A stretch of 64,000 nucleotides of DNA, from positions 1 through 64,000 of the forward strand of contig CAZEUG010000003.1 of the NCBI GenBank assembly GCA_964515055.1. Direction: 5' to 3'. The notes under the pieces were generated by a model. That model did no database searches and was not told the origin of the DNA. It saw only the letters and a list, made by a program, of their open reading frames with translations. Positions 15,536 through 24,098 of this stretch are shown here, in pieces. Every line of letters starts with the position of its first letter. Position 1 is the stretch's first letter. Source of the stretch: QAMX01 sp964515055. Its GTDB lineage: Bacteria > Bacillota > Clostridia > Oscillospirales > QAMX01. The position numbers were made by a program, and so were the translations under genes.

Positions 15536-17914
15536 CTATTCGGCGAGCTTCAGTGCCAGCTCCAGAATCCGTTTGACGCAGGCCTCCAGATCGGCACGGG
15601 TCAGCTTTCCGGCCTCGAAGGCGGCTTTCAGCTCCTTGGGATCACCGGAGCCCATTTTTACGTCACTCCCGGCCTTGACCTCATCCGAATGTGCGCTGTG
15701 GACGCCCCAGTCGGTGGTGACGGTGCCGTTGAAGCCCCATTCACCGCGCAGCAGCTCCGTGATCAGCTCATAGCTCATCGAGGTGTGCTGACCATTCAGC
15801 AGGTTATAGGAGGTCATGATGCACCACGGGTCAGCCTCCCGCACGCAGATTTCAAAGCCGCGGAGATAAATCTCACGCAGTGCGCGCTCCGACACACGGG
15901 AATCCGTTTCAAAACGGTTGGACTCCCGGTTGTTGCAGGCGAAATGCTTGACCGCAGCGCTGACCTTGTAGGACTGAATCCCGCGAACGGCGGCGGCACA
16001 GCTCTTGCCGGCGACCAGCGGATCCTCCGAATAGTACTCAAAGTTCCGGCCGCAGAGCGGGTTGCGGTGAATGTTCATGGCCGGAGCCAGCCAGACGCCG
16101 AGATTGTTTTCGCGCAGCTCCGCACCGCCGCCTGCACCGACGGCCTCGATCAGTTCGGCGTTCCAGGTGCAGGCCAGCAGAGTCGCACAGGGCCAGGCAG
16201 TTGTCGCAACGCCAGTTTCCGCGTTCAGACGCACACCAGCAGGGCCGTCTGCCGTGGGCAGCGGCGGAATGCCAAGACGCTTCAGGCCGCCGAATACACC
16301 GGTATTGCAGACACCTGCGCCGGGATGTCCGCCCAGAAAATCGACCAGCTCATCGACCGTCATCTGACGGATAAAAGAATCCAAAGACACAGACACGCCG
16401 ACTTCGTCAAACAAAACCGGCTGCTCCGGCGCAACCGCACCGGAATCCTCAGCGGAGCCGGAATGGTAGGTCGGCTCACCCTGCGGCAGCAATTCATAGG
16501 TGCCGTCAGCCAGCAGACGCTTTTCCAACTGGAAGGGTCTCAACAGCGACTTCGACTGCCGAACCACGGTATCCGCGCCGACCGAGTATTCAAATGCCAG
16601 CTTCTGCGTATTTCGAACCGAATTGCCCAGATGGAAGGTGTACTGCCCGGCCTCCAGAACAAATGCCGACTTCTGAATCTTGCCGAGGTCATCAAAGCTG
16701 GCCATATCGCTTACGGCAAAGGAAAGCGTGAGGATCTGTGCTTCGCCCGGCGCGAGCAGCTTGGTCTTCTGATAGGCGGCCAGCTCCCGTGCAGGCTTGC
16801 CGAGCTTGCCCTGCGGGGCGCTGTAATAGAGCTGGACAACCTCCTTGCCAGGACGACTGCCTGTGTTGCGGACAGTTACCGCCGCGACGATCTGCCCGTC
16901 GCTTTCGCCGCAAATCGCACCGCTCATTTCAAAAGTGGTATAGGAGAGGCCAAACCCGAACGGATACCGGACGCGCTCTGCGGCACCTGGGATGGTTTCA
17001 AAATAACGATAGCCAACATAAATATCATCAAAATAATCCAGATGCTCAAAGCCCGTCAGGAAAACCTGCCCATTCTGGTAATCCTGATACGATTTCGGAA
17101 TGGTATCCACCAGCTTGCCAGAGGGGTTGACATCGCCGGTCAGCAGATCGGCGATGGCCAGCCCGCCTTCCATACCGCCCTGCCAGCCGAACAGGATGCC
17201 GGAGACGCGGTCATTTTCGGCAAAATCATCCAGATTCAGAACGGCACCGGAATTCAGAACAATGATCGTTTTCTCAAAGGCGGAGGAAACGCGGTCAATC
17301 AGACTCTTTTCAATGTCGGTCAGCTCGTAGTCGTTTTCAATCGGCTTGCGATCAACGCCTTCAGCGGAAAAACGGCTCAGCGTGATGATCGCAGTGTCCG
17401 CGTGTTCGGCGGCGTCTGCAATCACTGCATCCGGCACAGCCGGTTCGCGCACGTGCATTCTGGCAAAGGTGTCATAAATGATGTCGTCCTTCTCCTGACA
17501 GAAAGACATGGCGTTGACTTTGTCCCAGATTTTGTTGATCTGCGCCTCTGTCAGAACCTGATCGGCAGATTCCTTGATGTAGTTCTGGTAAAAAGCAGAG
17601 GTCGGCATATGAACGGAAACCTTGCCTTCCTGCTCCTTCTGCAAAAAGCCGTCGAGAATGTTGCGCGTATAGGCGCAGTAGACGTCGCCGCTGCCGCCAC
17701 CGCCTTTGATGTATTCGATGGAAGCCTTTCCGAACAGCGCAACACGTTCCCCTTGTGCGAGCGGAAGCGCCGCGTTGCTGTTTTTCAAAAGCACCATCCC
17801 TTCGCCAGCAGCCTGTCTGGTCAGGGCGATATGCTCCGGGGAAGCGGTGAGGCGACGGCCGTCTGCTCCGAGCGGGAGACACGGCTGATATTTGAATCGT
17901 GCAAATTTATCCAT
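15536..17914 (-). CDS. Circularly permuted GH3 beta-glucosidase
   Basis: 792-residue glycoside hydrolase family 3 protein with domains in reversed order: the alpha/beta sandwich (about 30-340, with EGMVLLKNSNAALPLAQGERVALFG) and the fibronectin-III-like domain (about 345-430) come first, and the catalytic barrel is at the C-terminus (about 490-790). The nucleophile is Asp735 in TVTTDWGVHSAH, preceded by KHFACNNRE and LLNGQHTSMSYE. Permuted GH3 enzymes are known from Ruminococcus albus and relatives. No signal peptide, so it probably cleaves imported cello- or other beta-glucosides in the cytoplasm. It has its own promoter at 17971-17999. Confidence 0.9.
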   Translation of the reverse strand: MDKFARFKYQPCLPLGADGRRLTASPEHIALTRQAAGEGMVLLKNSNAALPLAQGERVALFGKASIEYIKGGGGSGDVYCAYTRNILDGFLQKEQEGKVSVHMPTSAFYQNYIKESADQVLTEAQINKIWDKVNAMSFCQEKDDIIYDTFARMHVREPAVPDAVIADAAEHADTAIITLSRFSAEGVDRKPIENDYELTDIEKSLIDRVSSAFEKTIIVLNSGAVLNLDDFAENDRVSGILFGWQGGMEGGLAIADLLTGDVNPSGKLVDTIPKSYQDYQNGQVFLTGFEHLDYFDDIYVGYRYFETIPGAAERVRYPFGFGLSYTTFEMSGAICGESDGQIVAAVTVRNTGSRPGKEVVQLYYSAPQGKLGKPARELAAYQKTKLLAPGEAQILTLSFAVSDMASFDDLGKIQKSAFVLEAGQYTFHLGNSVRNTQKLAFEYSVGADTVVRQSKSLLRPFQLEKRLLADGTYELLPQGEPTYHSGSAEDSGAVAPEQPVLFDEVGVSVSLDSFIRQMTVDELVDFLGGHPGAGVCNTGVFGGLKRLGIPPLPTADGPAGVRLNAETGVATTAWPCATLLACTWNAELIEAVGAGGGAELRENNLGVWLAPAMNIHRNPLCGRNFEYYSEDPLVAGKSCAAAVRGIQSYKVSAAVKHFACNNRESNRFETDSRVSERALREIYLRGFEICVREADPWCIMTSYNLLNGQHTSMSYELITELLRGEWGFNGTVTTDWGVHSAHSDEVKAGSDVKMGSGDPKELKAAFEAGKLTRADLEACVKRILELALKLAE

Positions 17915-17970
17915 AGATGGTTGGACTCCTTTTCAATGTGATGCAAGAACCGCACACAAAATGCATCTGC

Positions 17971-17999
17971 ATTATAACATAATCCCCACCTGATTGCAA
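17971..17999 (-). promoter_or_regulatory. Promoter of the GH3 gene
   Basis: On the minus strand TTGCAA (17994-17999), 17-base spacer, TATAAT (17971-17976). It overlaps a short ATGC-rich palindromic stretch that could be an operator. Confidence 0.75.
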
Positions 18000-18021
18000 G
18001 CCTCAACGGCAGGTGAGAAAA

Positions 18022-18052
18022 CAGGAGATCCGCCGATTGGGCAGACCTCCTG
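18022..18052 (-). terminator. Terminator after the CorC-like gene
   Basis: On the minus strand CAGGAGGTCTGCC pairs with GGCGGATCTCCTG with few mismatches and is followed by TTTTCTC. Confidence 0.65.
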
Positions 18053-18057
18053 CATTT

Positions 18058-19539
18058 TTATGAACGGCTTGCATCCGAACGAGATGACTTGTCCTGCGGG
18101 GCTTTTTCCGTGCGATCGGAACGACGTTGCTTTTCCGATCGATCCGACCTTCCGTGCCGCTCCTCCTTGCTGTGCTCCTCTTTTTCCGATTTTTCATCGG
18201 CATCCTCAGCAGGTTCAGCCGGGGGGAGCTTGGATACCAGCGCCCATTCCACGCGGTGATTCTGGATTTTTTCGACTTGAATTCGAAGCGTATCCGTTGT
18301 GATTTCCGGCGTATTCCCGTCTTCCGGAATTTGCGTCAGACAGCTGAAAATCAGACCGCCCAGCGTGGTGTAGCTGGCATCCGGATCCTCATCAAAGGAG
18401 ACACCGAGTACTTCGCCAAGATCTTCCAGATCGCAGTTGCCGGACACCCGCCAGAGGTTGGGCTCCAGAGGCGTGATATCCAGAACCTCGACCTCGTCAG
18501 TTTCATCGTAGATGTTGCCGACGATTTCCTCCAGCAAATCCTCCAGAGTGATCAGACCGGCCGTTCCACCGTATTCATCGACCACAATGGCCAGATGGAT
18601 TTTCTTCTGCTGCATATCGCGGAACAGCGCATCTGCATGAACCGTTTCCGGCACGAAATGCACGGGCGTGACCAGCTCGCGGATGGTCTTCGGGGAATGA
18701 CTGCAAACATTCAGGAGGTATTCACGCGTCAACAGGATACCCAGCACATCGTCCGTATCCTCGCCGCAGACCGGCAAACGCGAAAAACCGCTCTCAACAA
18801 TTGTCTTGTGAATATCCTCCGGCGGGTCGTTCGCCCAGACAACGGTCATATCCTTGCGATGAACCATCAAATCCCCGGCGGACGTGTTGTTGAATTCGAA
18901 AATGTTGTCGATCATTTCCCGCTCTTCGGACTCAATGGTGCCGTTTTCTTCGCCGAGATCAATCATCATGCGAATCTCGTCTTCGGAAACGGATTCCTCC
19001 TCTTCATGCGGGTTGATTCCGAAAAGACGCAGCATACCGTTGGTAGAAATGGAGAGAAACCAGACAATCGGCTTCAGCAGCCTGGAAATCATGGTGATGA
19101 CCGGAGCAACAGCCGACGCCAGCTTTTCCGGTTGACGCATGGCCAGTCGCTTGGGCACCAGCTCGCCAAAAATCAGGGTGAAGTAGGAAAGAATCAGCGT
19201 GATGGCGATGACAGACAGCGTCTGCAACGTCGAATAGCTCAGAGATGTCACGTGGCAGGTCTGCACCAGCCATTCGGCAATTCCGGCAGAAAAGTTGTCG
19301 GCCGCAAAAGCGGAACCGAGAAAACCGGCCAGCGTGATGCCGACCTGAATGGTGGACAGAAAACCGGTCGGCTCGCTGACCATGCGAAGCAACTTGACGG
19401 CTTTCTTATCTCCGTTTTCCACCTGACGGCGGATTTTTCCTTCGTTTAATGAGATGACGGCAATTTCAGAGGCGGCAAAGAACGCATTGATGGCAATCAG
19501 AACCACCTGCAGCAATAAGCTGCCAACAGTAGAGGACAT
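18058..19539 (-). CDS. CNNM/CorC (HlyC) family membrane protein with CBS domains
   Basis: 493 residues. The DUF21 membrane domain covers about 1-190 (INAFFAASEIAVISLNEGKIR; SYFTLIFGELVPKRLA), then a tandem CBS pair (about 205-330; MVHRKDMTVVW, VVDEYGGTAGLITLEDLLEEIVG), then the CorC_HlyC domain (about 345-430). A very charged Lys/Glu/Arg/Ser tail of about 50 residues ends the protein. Family members export magnesium or sodium, or modulate magnesium transport; the hemolysin label is historical. The ATG at 19539 has GGGAG six bases upstream. A small membrane peptide gene with its own promoter lies just upstream on the same strand. Confidence 0.9.
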   Translation of the reverse strand: MSSTVGSLLLQVVLIAINAFFAASEIAVISLNEGKIRRQVENGDKKAVKLLRMVSEPTGFLSTIQVGITLAGFLGSAFAADNFSAGIAEWLVQTCHVTSLSYSTLQTLSVIAITLILSYFTLIFGELVPKRLAMRQPEKLASAVAPVITMISRLLKPIVWFLSISTNGMLRLFGINPHEEEESVSEDEIRMMIDLGEENGTIESEEREMIDNIFEFNNTSAGDLMVHRKDMTVVWANDPPEDIHKTIVESGFSRLPVCGEDTDDVLGILLTREYLLNVCSHSPKTIRELVTPVHFVPETVHADALFRDMQQKKIHLAIVVDEYGGTAGLITLEDLLEEIVGNIYDETDEVEVLDITPLEPNLWRVSGNCDLEDLGEVLGVSFDEDPDASYTTLGGLIFSCLTQIPEDGNTPEITTDTLRIQVEKIQNHRVEWALVSKLPPAEPAEDADEKSEKEEHSKEERHGRSDRSEKQRRSDRTEKAPQDKSSRSDASRS

Positions 19540-19605
19540 ACAAAACTCCCAATTCAAAAAAAAAATTCGGCCTGAAAACGCAAAAAGACAAGACGTGTCA
19601 AAAAA

Positions 19606-19752
19606 CTACATGACAAGCCTTGCCTGGACAATATAAAAATGAAGAAACAGCGCAATCACACCACAAACAAACGAACCTGCGGAAAGTCGAGTCAGCAGGC
19701 GTGTTCGTATAGGAACGTCCGTATCACGTGACGGTCGCGGCGGTTTGTCCAA
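19606..19752 (-). CDS. Hypothetical 48-residue single-pass membrane peptide
   Basis: The frame starts at TTG (19752) with GAGGG seven bases upstream and encodes 48 residues. A basic, Pro-rich start (PPRPSRDTDVPIRTRLLTR) is followed by one hydrophobic segment (LSAGSFVCGVIALFLHFYIV) and a short tail. A consensus promoter lies 40 bases upstream (19791-19819). The combination of promoter, ribosome site, open frame and membrane helix supports a real small gene. It may be co-transcribed with the CorC-like transporter gene 67 bases downstream, so it could be a small partner of that protein. No family recognised. Confidence 0.5.
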   Translation of the reverse strand: MDKPPRPSRDTDVPIRTRLLTRLSAGSFVCGVIALFLHFYIVQARLVM

Positions 19753-19790
19753 AACGATCCCTCTTTCATCAAGAAAATAACCTGTGGTTC

Positions 19791-19819
19791 ATTATATCAC
19801 AATTGCTTCTGTTTTGCAA
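19791..19819 (-). promoter_or_regulatory. Promoter of small peptide and CorC-like genes
   Basis: On the minus strand TTGCAA (19814-19819), 17-base spacer, TATAAT (19791-19796). It is divergent from the promoter at 19843-19871. Confidence 0.75.
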
Positions 19820-19842
19820 GTCCTTTTCCGAAAAAACCGTGC

Positions 19843-19871
19843 TTGAAACCGGGGAAGAACTCTGGTATAAT
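19843..19871 (+). promoter_or_regulatory. Promoter of the membrane protein at 19921
   Basis: TTGAAA at 19843-19848, 17-base spacer, TATAAT at 19866-19871. Confidence 0.8.
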
Positions 19872-19920
19872 GATAGCAGCATCGGACGGCAGGCCGTCTG
19901 AATAAAAAGGAGACACTGAA

Positions 19921-20421
19921 ATGAAAAAGACGAAATGGTTTCGCTTTTGCTTCGTGATGTTCTGTCTGCTTGCGGCGATCAAGCTGACCGCACTCGGCGT
20001 GATCATCGGCCAGGTCATTGTGCATCTGATCGGGGAAGCTGCAATGGACGACGTCTCATCGACAACCATTTGGGCACTGCTGATCGATTTTGTCGCATTG
20101 CTCGGGATGTGGGGGGTTCAGAAGGGCCTGCACCTGTATCGCAAACGCACCTCCGTCTGCTCACTGCTCGCGCCCGTTTTGCTGCTCGTTGTGCTGGGCA
20201 TGAGCATCATTATGGTCGGCTTTGATGCAGCTGATCCGACGGCTCAGCTGCTGAACATCATCTGCTGGGGTTTGATGGCGCTCTATCTGCTGATTCCCGA
20301 TGTGTTCATCCTCTGCGATGCGCTTACGGTTCGCAAGAGAAGTGCCCTGCAGGAGACAGCTGTCGATCAGCTGCCGGAAGAACGATCCCTGCATGACCGC
20401 ATTCGAACGGCAAAAAAATAA
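19921..20421 (+). CDS. Hypothetical four-helix membrane protein
   Basis: 166 residues with four predicted membrane segments (about 7-35, 48-66, 79-100 and 108-130) and a basic cytoplasmic tail. A strong AAAAGGAGA site precedes the ATG. I do not recognise a family. It is followed 81 bases later by the DUF4830-type gene, probably in the same transcript, and both have a membrane anchor. Confidence 0.7.
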   Translation: MKKTKWFRFCFVMFCLLAAIKLTALGVIIGQVIVHLIGEAAMDDVSSTTIWALLIDFVALLGMWGVQKGLHLYRKRTSVCSLLAPVLLLVVLGMSIIMVGFDAADPTAQLLNIICWGLMALYLLIPDVFILCDALTVRKRSALQETAVDQLPEERSLHDRIRTAKK

Positions 20422-20502
20422 TCGGGCAACAACCATTCCGTCATAACGCAGAACCTCCGGGAATACGATACAGTAAGATTGAAAACCGGAGGGAAGACAG
20501 CG

Positions 20503-21138
20503 ATGTTTATTTATTCTGCAAAGCTGGACAAAAAGAAGCTGACAGCCATTCTTCTGGCTGTCGCTGCTGTGATTCTGATTTTTGTGCTGATCCTTGCGCG
20601 TGGCAGGGAAACGCCGTCCGACGATCAACACGCGGCACAGCTCAAGCTGCTGCGTACAAGCCGACTGGAAACCAATGAGGAACGCCTGGCACTGCTGGCC
20701 GCGCTGGGCTGGGAAGTGGCCGGTCAACCGGCTGAGGAGACCGAAGTCCGAATTCCTTCGGTCTTCTCGGACGTCTACGAAAGATATAACCGGCTGCAAA
20801 AGGAGCAGGGGCTTGATCTCGAAGCCTGCAAGGGCGAAAAAGCCATGCGCTATACCTACCAGATTGTCAACCATCCGAGCGGCGAAACCGCTGTCCGCGC
20901 CACACTCCTCGTTCGGAATAACCACCTGATCGGCGGCGATATCTGTTCCTCGCGGCTGGACGGCTTCATGCATACGTTGCTGAAACCGGAAGATGCATCC
21001 GCCGCACGCAACCCGCAGACCAGCGCTTCATCGACCAGCCAAGGCACAGAACCGCCGGTACCGGACGCATCCATCACTACTTCCGTTGCGGAATTCCCGA
21101 CCGTCGGTGGAGACGAAGCGGCATTCCCGACGGACTGA
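20503..21138 (+). CDS. DUF4830-like membrane-anchored protein
   Basis: 211 residues. A short cytoplasmic start (MFIYSAKLDKKK), one membrane helix (about 13-32), then an extracytoplasmic domain with NEERLALLAALGWEV, IPSVFSDVYERYNRLQKEQGLDL and an IGGDICS...LDGFM strand pair near residue 145, which match DUF4830 as I remember it. A disordered Ser/Thr/Pro tail follows. The ATG at 20503 has GGAGGG nine bases upstream. Function of the family is unknown; it is frequent in spore-forming Clostridia and here lies directly before sleB. Confidence 0.65.
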   Translation: MFIYSAKLDKKKLTAILLAVAAVILIFVLILARGRETPSDDQHAAQLKLLRTSRLETNEERLALLAALGWEVAGQPAEETEVRIPSVFSDVYERYNRLQKEQGLDLEACKGEKAMRYTYQIVNHPSGETAVRATLLVRNNHLIGGDICSSRLDGFMHTLLKPEDASAARNPQTSASSTSQGTEPPVPDASITTSVAEFPTVGGDEAAFPTD

Positions 21139-21220
21139 CCGAGCGGCTCTCAACCACGCATAATTTGAAGCCGGATTGCAGAACCTACCTGTAAATTCAA
21201 AAACAGGCAGGTCGAATGAT

Positions 21221-21892
21221 ATGAAACGAAAAAGCTGGCGGCGAATCGCGGCACTCACCCTGGCAATGGTTCTCTGCATGGTCGTGGGCACATTGCCGGT
21301 ATCCGCGGCGCTCCGGGAAGGGGATCGCGGCAGCGATGTCCGAACGGTGCAGGAAAAATTGAAGCGCTGGGGCTATTATTCCGGCGAAGTGGACGGAATC
21401 TATGGCGCTCAGACCGCATCGGCTGTCCGTGCGTTTCAAAAGAAAAACGGGTTGGAAGTCGATGGCATCGTCGGCACGGCCACCAGTCAGGCGCTGGGCC
21501 TGACGCTCTCGTCAGGCTCCTCTGCAACCACCAACTATTCCAACGAAATCGGTATGCTCGCCCGCATGATTGCGGCAGAGGGGCGCGGTGAACCGTATAC
21601 CGGACAGGTAGCCATCGGCGCGGTGATTATGAACCGCGTCAAGCACCCGTCCTTCCCCAATACCATTTCCGGCGTCCTGTATCAGTCCGGTGCCTTTTCC
21701 GCACTGAGCGATGGGCAATACGCCTCGACGAACGTGCCGGACAGCTGCCGACGCGCAGCCGTAGAAGCCTATAACGGATCAGACCCGACGTATGGCTGTA
21801 TTTACTACTACAACCCTGCAAAAACCAGCAACCGGTTCATGCTTTCCAGGCCAATTGTCCTGACCATCGGAGATCATGTTTTCTGCAAATAA
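21221..21892 (+). CDS. sleB: Spore cortex-lytic enzyme SleB
   Basis: 223 residues: signal peptide (about 1-26, ending PVSA), peptidoglycan-binding domain PG_binding_1 (about 28-88; GDRGSDVRTVQEKLKRWGYYSGEVDGIYG), and a Hydrolase_2 catalytic domain (about 104-223; LARMIAAEGRGEPYTGQVAIGAVIMNRV with the expected Glu). SleB is a lytic transglycosylase that degrades muramic-delta-lactam cortex during germination, so the organism should form endospores. The ATG at 21221 fits the signal peptide. No ypeB partner gene follows, unlike in Bacillus. A terminator lies just after. Confidence 0.9.
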   Translation: MKRKSWRRIAALTLAMVLCMVVGTLPVSAALREGDRGSDVRTVQEKLKRWGYYSGEVDGIYGAQTASAVRAFQKKNGLEVDGIVGTATSQALGLTLSSGSSATTNYSNEIGMLARMIAAEGRGEPYTGQVAIGAVIMNRVKHPSFPNTISGVLYQSGAFSALSDGQYASTNVPDSCRRAAVEAYNGSDPTYGCIYYYNPAKTSNRFMLSRPIVLTIGDHVFCK

Positions 21893-21900
21893 CGTAGGCC

Positions 21901-21945
21901 AAAAGCCGGACGGATGCGCATTCACCGCACCGCTCGGCTTTTCGT
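21901..21945 (+). terminator. Terminator after sleB
   Basis: AAAAGCCG (21901-21908) pairs with CGGCTTTT (21935-21942), with further GC pairing inside the loop and a short T tract. Confidence 0.7.
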
Positions 21946-21996
21946 ATATTTCGCCGGAAAACATGAAAATCGACGCTCAAAATTTACAGGAATGCA

Positions 21997-22024
21997 TTGA
22001 CTTTTTTGTATATTATGGTATTAT
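21997..22024 (+). promoter_or_regulatory. Promoter of the NahK-like kinase gene
   Basis: TTGACT at 21997-22002, 16-base spacer, TATTAT at 22019-22024. A TATAAT also overlaps at 22024-22029 but with a 21-base spacer. Confidence 0.55.
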
Positions 22025-22085
22025 ATAATAGGATGTTTCCCGACTCCTCCCTGTGGAGGATGAAATAACAGATGGAGTGAATAAC

Positions 22086-23219
22086 ATGATTTCAGATAAG
22101 ATCAGGCAAATTGCCGGGCAATTTTGCATGGAAGGACAGATTCAGGATGTTATCCCGATCGTACAGGGACATATCAATGATACATACCGCCTCGTAACGC
22201 TGACGGAAACCGGCGAGCAGCAGCAGTATGCACTGCAGGCGATTAACCAGTACGTCTTCAAACAGCCGGAACTCGTGATGGAAAATATCTGTTCCGTCAC
22301 GCATTTTCTGCGTCAGAAAATTACCGCCGCCGGTGGAGACCCGCTTCGCGAAACGTTGACCGTGATTCCGACCCGTACCGGAAAGAGCTTCCATGTGGAT
22401 GAGAACGGCGACTACTGGCGCGTTTACAACTATATCAGCGGTGCTTCAACGTATGACACGGTGCAGAACGAACAGCATCTGTACCATGCCGGTTATGCAT
22501 TCGGTAAATTCCAGACCATGCTGGCCGATTTTCCGATTGAAACGCTGCACGACACCATCCCGGATTTCCACAACACGAAAAAACGCCTGAATGATTTTTT
22601 TGATGCAGTGGAACGCGACGCGTGCGGGCGTGCCGCCTCGGTTCAGCCGGAAATTGAATTCATTCGTCAACGCGTGAATGACGCGTCCTATCTGATCAAT
22701 TTGCAGGAGCAGGGAATTCTCCCGACTCGCGTCACGCATAACGACACAAAATACAACAATATCATGATCGATGATCTCACCGGGAAAGCGCTCTGCGTCA
22801 TCGACCTGGATACGGTCATGCCTGGCCTCTCAGCGTATGATTATGGCGACGCCATTCGGTTCGCCGCATCGACTGCAGCTGAAGACGAAACCGATCTTTC
22901 CAGGGTTCATCTGGATATGAAGCTGTTCGAGCTGTTTACGGGCGGCTTTGTCAGTGCTGTTGCCGGCTTTTTGTCGGACGATGAGTTGGCCGCGCTGCCA
23001 TGGGGTGCCCGCATTATCACACTGGAACTGGCGTCCCGTTTCCTGGCAGACCACCTGAACGGCGACCAGTATTTCAAAATTCACCGCGAGAACCATAATC
23101 TGGATCGTGCCCGTTCTCAGTTGGCTCTGGTTGCTGATATGGAAAAACGGTTCCCGGAAATGCAGGCCATCTGCGAAAAATACAGAACACAGCAGCTTGA
23201 AATGAACAGAAAGGCGTAA
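22086..23219 (+). CDS. Aminoglycoside phosphotransferase-fold sugar kinase (NahK-like)
   Basis: 377 residues with the APH kinase fold. The N-lobe includes GHINDTYRL and YALQAINQYVFKQPELVMENI; the catalytic loop is RVTHNDTKYNNIMID, and the metal-binding Asp lies in CVIDLDTVMPGLSAYDYGDAIR. These match, from memory, N-acetylhexosamine 1-kinase (NahK), which phosphorylates GlcNAc/GalNAc in the lacto-N-biose pathway of gut bacteria. No lacto-N-biose phosphorylase or epimerase is adjacent, so the substrate is uncertain. The ATG at 22086 has GGAG eight bases upstream; a GTG at 22053 has none. rlmB follows four bases later. Confidence 0.8.
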   Translation: MISDKIRQIAGQFCMEGQIQDVIPIVQGHINDTYRLVTLTETGEQQQYALQAINQYVFKQPELVMENICSVTHFLRQKITAAGGDPLRETLTVIPTRTGKSFHVDENGDYWRVYNYISGASTYDTVQNEQHLYHAGYAFGKFQTMLADFPIETLHDTIPDFHNTKKRLNDFFDAVERDACGRAASVQPEIEFIRQRVNDASYLINLQEQGILPTRVTHNDTKYNNIMIDDLTGKALCVIDLDTVMPGLSAYDYGDAIRFAASTAAEDETDLSRVHLDMKLFELFTGGFVSAVAGFLSDDELAALPWGARIITLELASRFLADHLNGDQYFKIHRENHNLDRARSQLALVADMEKRFPEMQAICEKYRTQQLEMNRKA

Positions 23220-23223
23220 AATC

Positions 23224-24036
23224 ATGCCACAGACATATCCAAGAAAACACCGGCAACCGGCCGAATTCCAACGGGAAGCCACCGAAGCGGTGCCGGAAAA
23301 CCTGATTGAGGGGCGCAATGCCGTGCGGGAAGCGCTGGCGGGCGACCGTGAAATTGAAAAGGTCTATGCGTTAAACAACCGGGACGACAGCCGACTGGCG
23401 GCACTGGTCGGGGAATGCCGCGCACACGGCGCACAAATCGTGAGCTGTGACCGCCGCAAGCTGGATGCCATGTCATCCACCGGCGCGCATCAGGGCATTC
23501 TCGCTGTCGTATCCGAGATTACCTATGCGACAGTTGAGGACGTGCTGAACCGTGCGGAAGCAAGTGGCCGCCCGCCGCTGATCGTCATCTGCGACCATTT
23601 GAGCGACCCGCAGAATCTCGGTGCCATTGTCCGGAGTGCGGAGGTTTTTGGCGCACACGGTGTCATCATTCCCAAACGCCGCAGCGTATCCGTAACGCCT
23701 GCGGCTGTCAAGGCGTCGGCTGGCGCGTGTCTGCATCTGCCGATCGTTCGCTGTACGAATCTTCACGCCGTCATCGGTGAGCTGAAGGAAAAGGGTCTGT
23801 GGATTTGCGGGGCAGACGGAGCGGGTGATCGATTGATTTCCGATGCCGACCTGGCAGGCCCCACAGCCATTGTGCTCGGCTCGGAAGGGGATGGCCTGTC
23901 CCGCCTGACGCGGGAGGACTGTGATTTCCTCGTTCGAATCCCCATGGCCGGAAAGGTCAATTCGCTCAATGTTTCTGCGGCGGCATCAGTTTTTCTCTAT
24001 GAAGCTATCCGCCAGCGCACAGTGCGCAACTCGTGA
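23224..24036 (+). CDS. rlmB: 23S rRNA (guanosine-2251-2'-O)-methyltransferase RlmB (TrmH/SpoU family)
   Basis: 270 residues. The N-terminal substrate-binding domain (ENLIEGRNAVREAL, VEKVYALNN-like strand, SSTGAHQGILAVV) is followed by the SPOUT knot with motifs 1-3: VICDHLSDPQNLGAIVRSAEVFGAHGV, AIVLGSEGDGLSRL and IPMAGKVNSLNVSAAASVFLYE. It methylates the ribose of G2251 in the P-loop of 23S rRNA using SAM; a tRNA-modifying role cannot be excluded. It starts four bases after the NahK-like kinase, apparently only as an operon neighbour. Confidence 0.92.
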   Translation: MPQTYPRKHRQPAEFQREATEAVPENLIEGRNAVREALAGDREIEKVYALNNRDDSRLAALVGECRAHGAQIVSCDRRKLDAMSSTGAHQGILAVVSEITYATVEDVLNRAEASGRPPLIVICDHLSDPQNLGAIVRSAEVFGAHGVIIPKRRSVSVTPAAVKASAGACLHLPIVRCTNLHAVIGELKEKGLWICGADGAGDRLISDADLAGPTAIVLGSEGDGLSRLTREDCDFLVRIPMAGKVNSLNVSAAASVFLYEAIRQRTVRNS

Positions 24037-24098
24037 CCCATCCCAGAAATTGAAAGGAAAGATGCGCCCTTTTTTGCGACGTATCTCATCATAAATCT

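Noticed and set aside
15491..17941. 816-codon open frame on plus opposite the GH3 gene
   Set aside because: It is the antisense shadow of a clear GH3 protein, has no ribosome site, and its translation is rich in Arg/Gln/His with no recognisable motif. GC-rich third positions keep the opposite frame open.
24062..24094. Ten-codon frame before the pseudo-ATPase gene
   Set aside because: AAAGGA precedes an ATG, but the spacing is only three bases and the peptide shows no feature. It might help reinitiation at 24099, but evidence is too thin.
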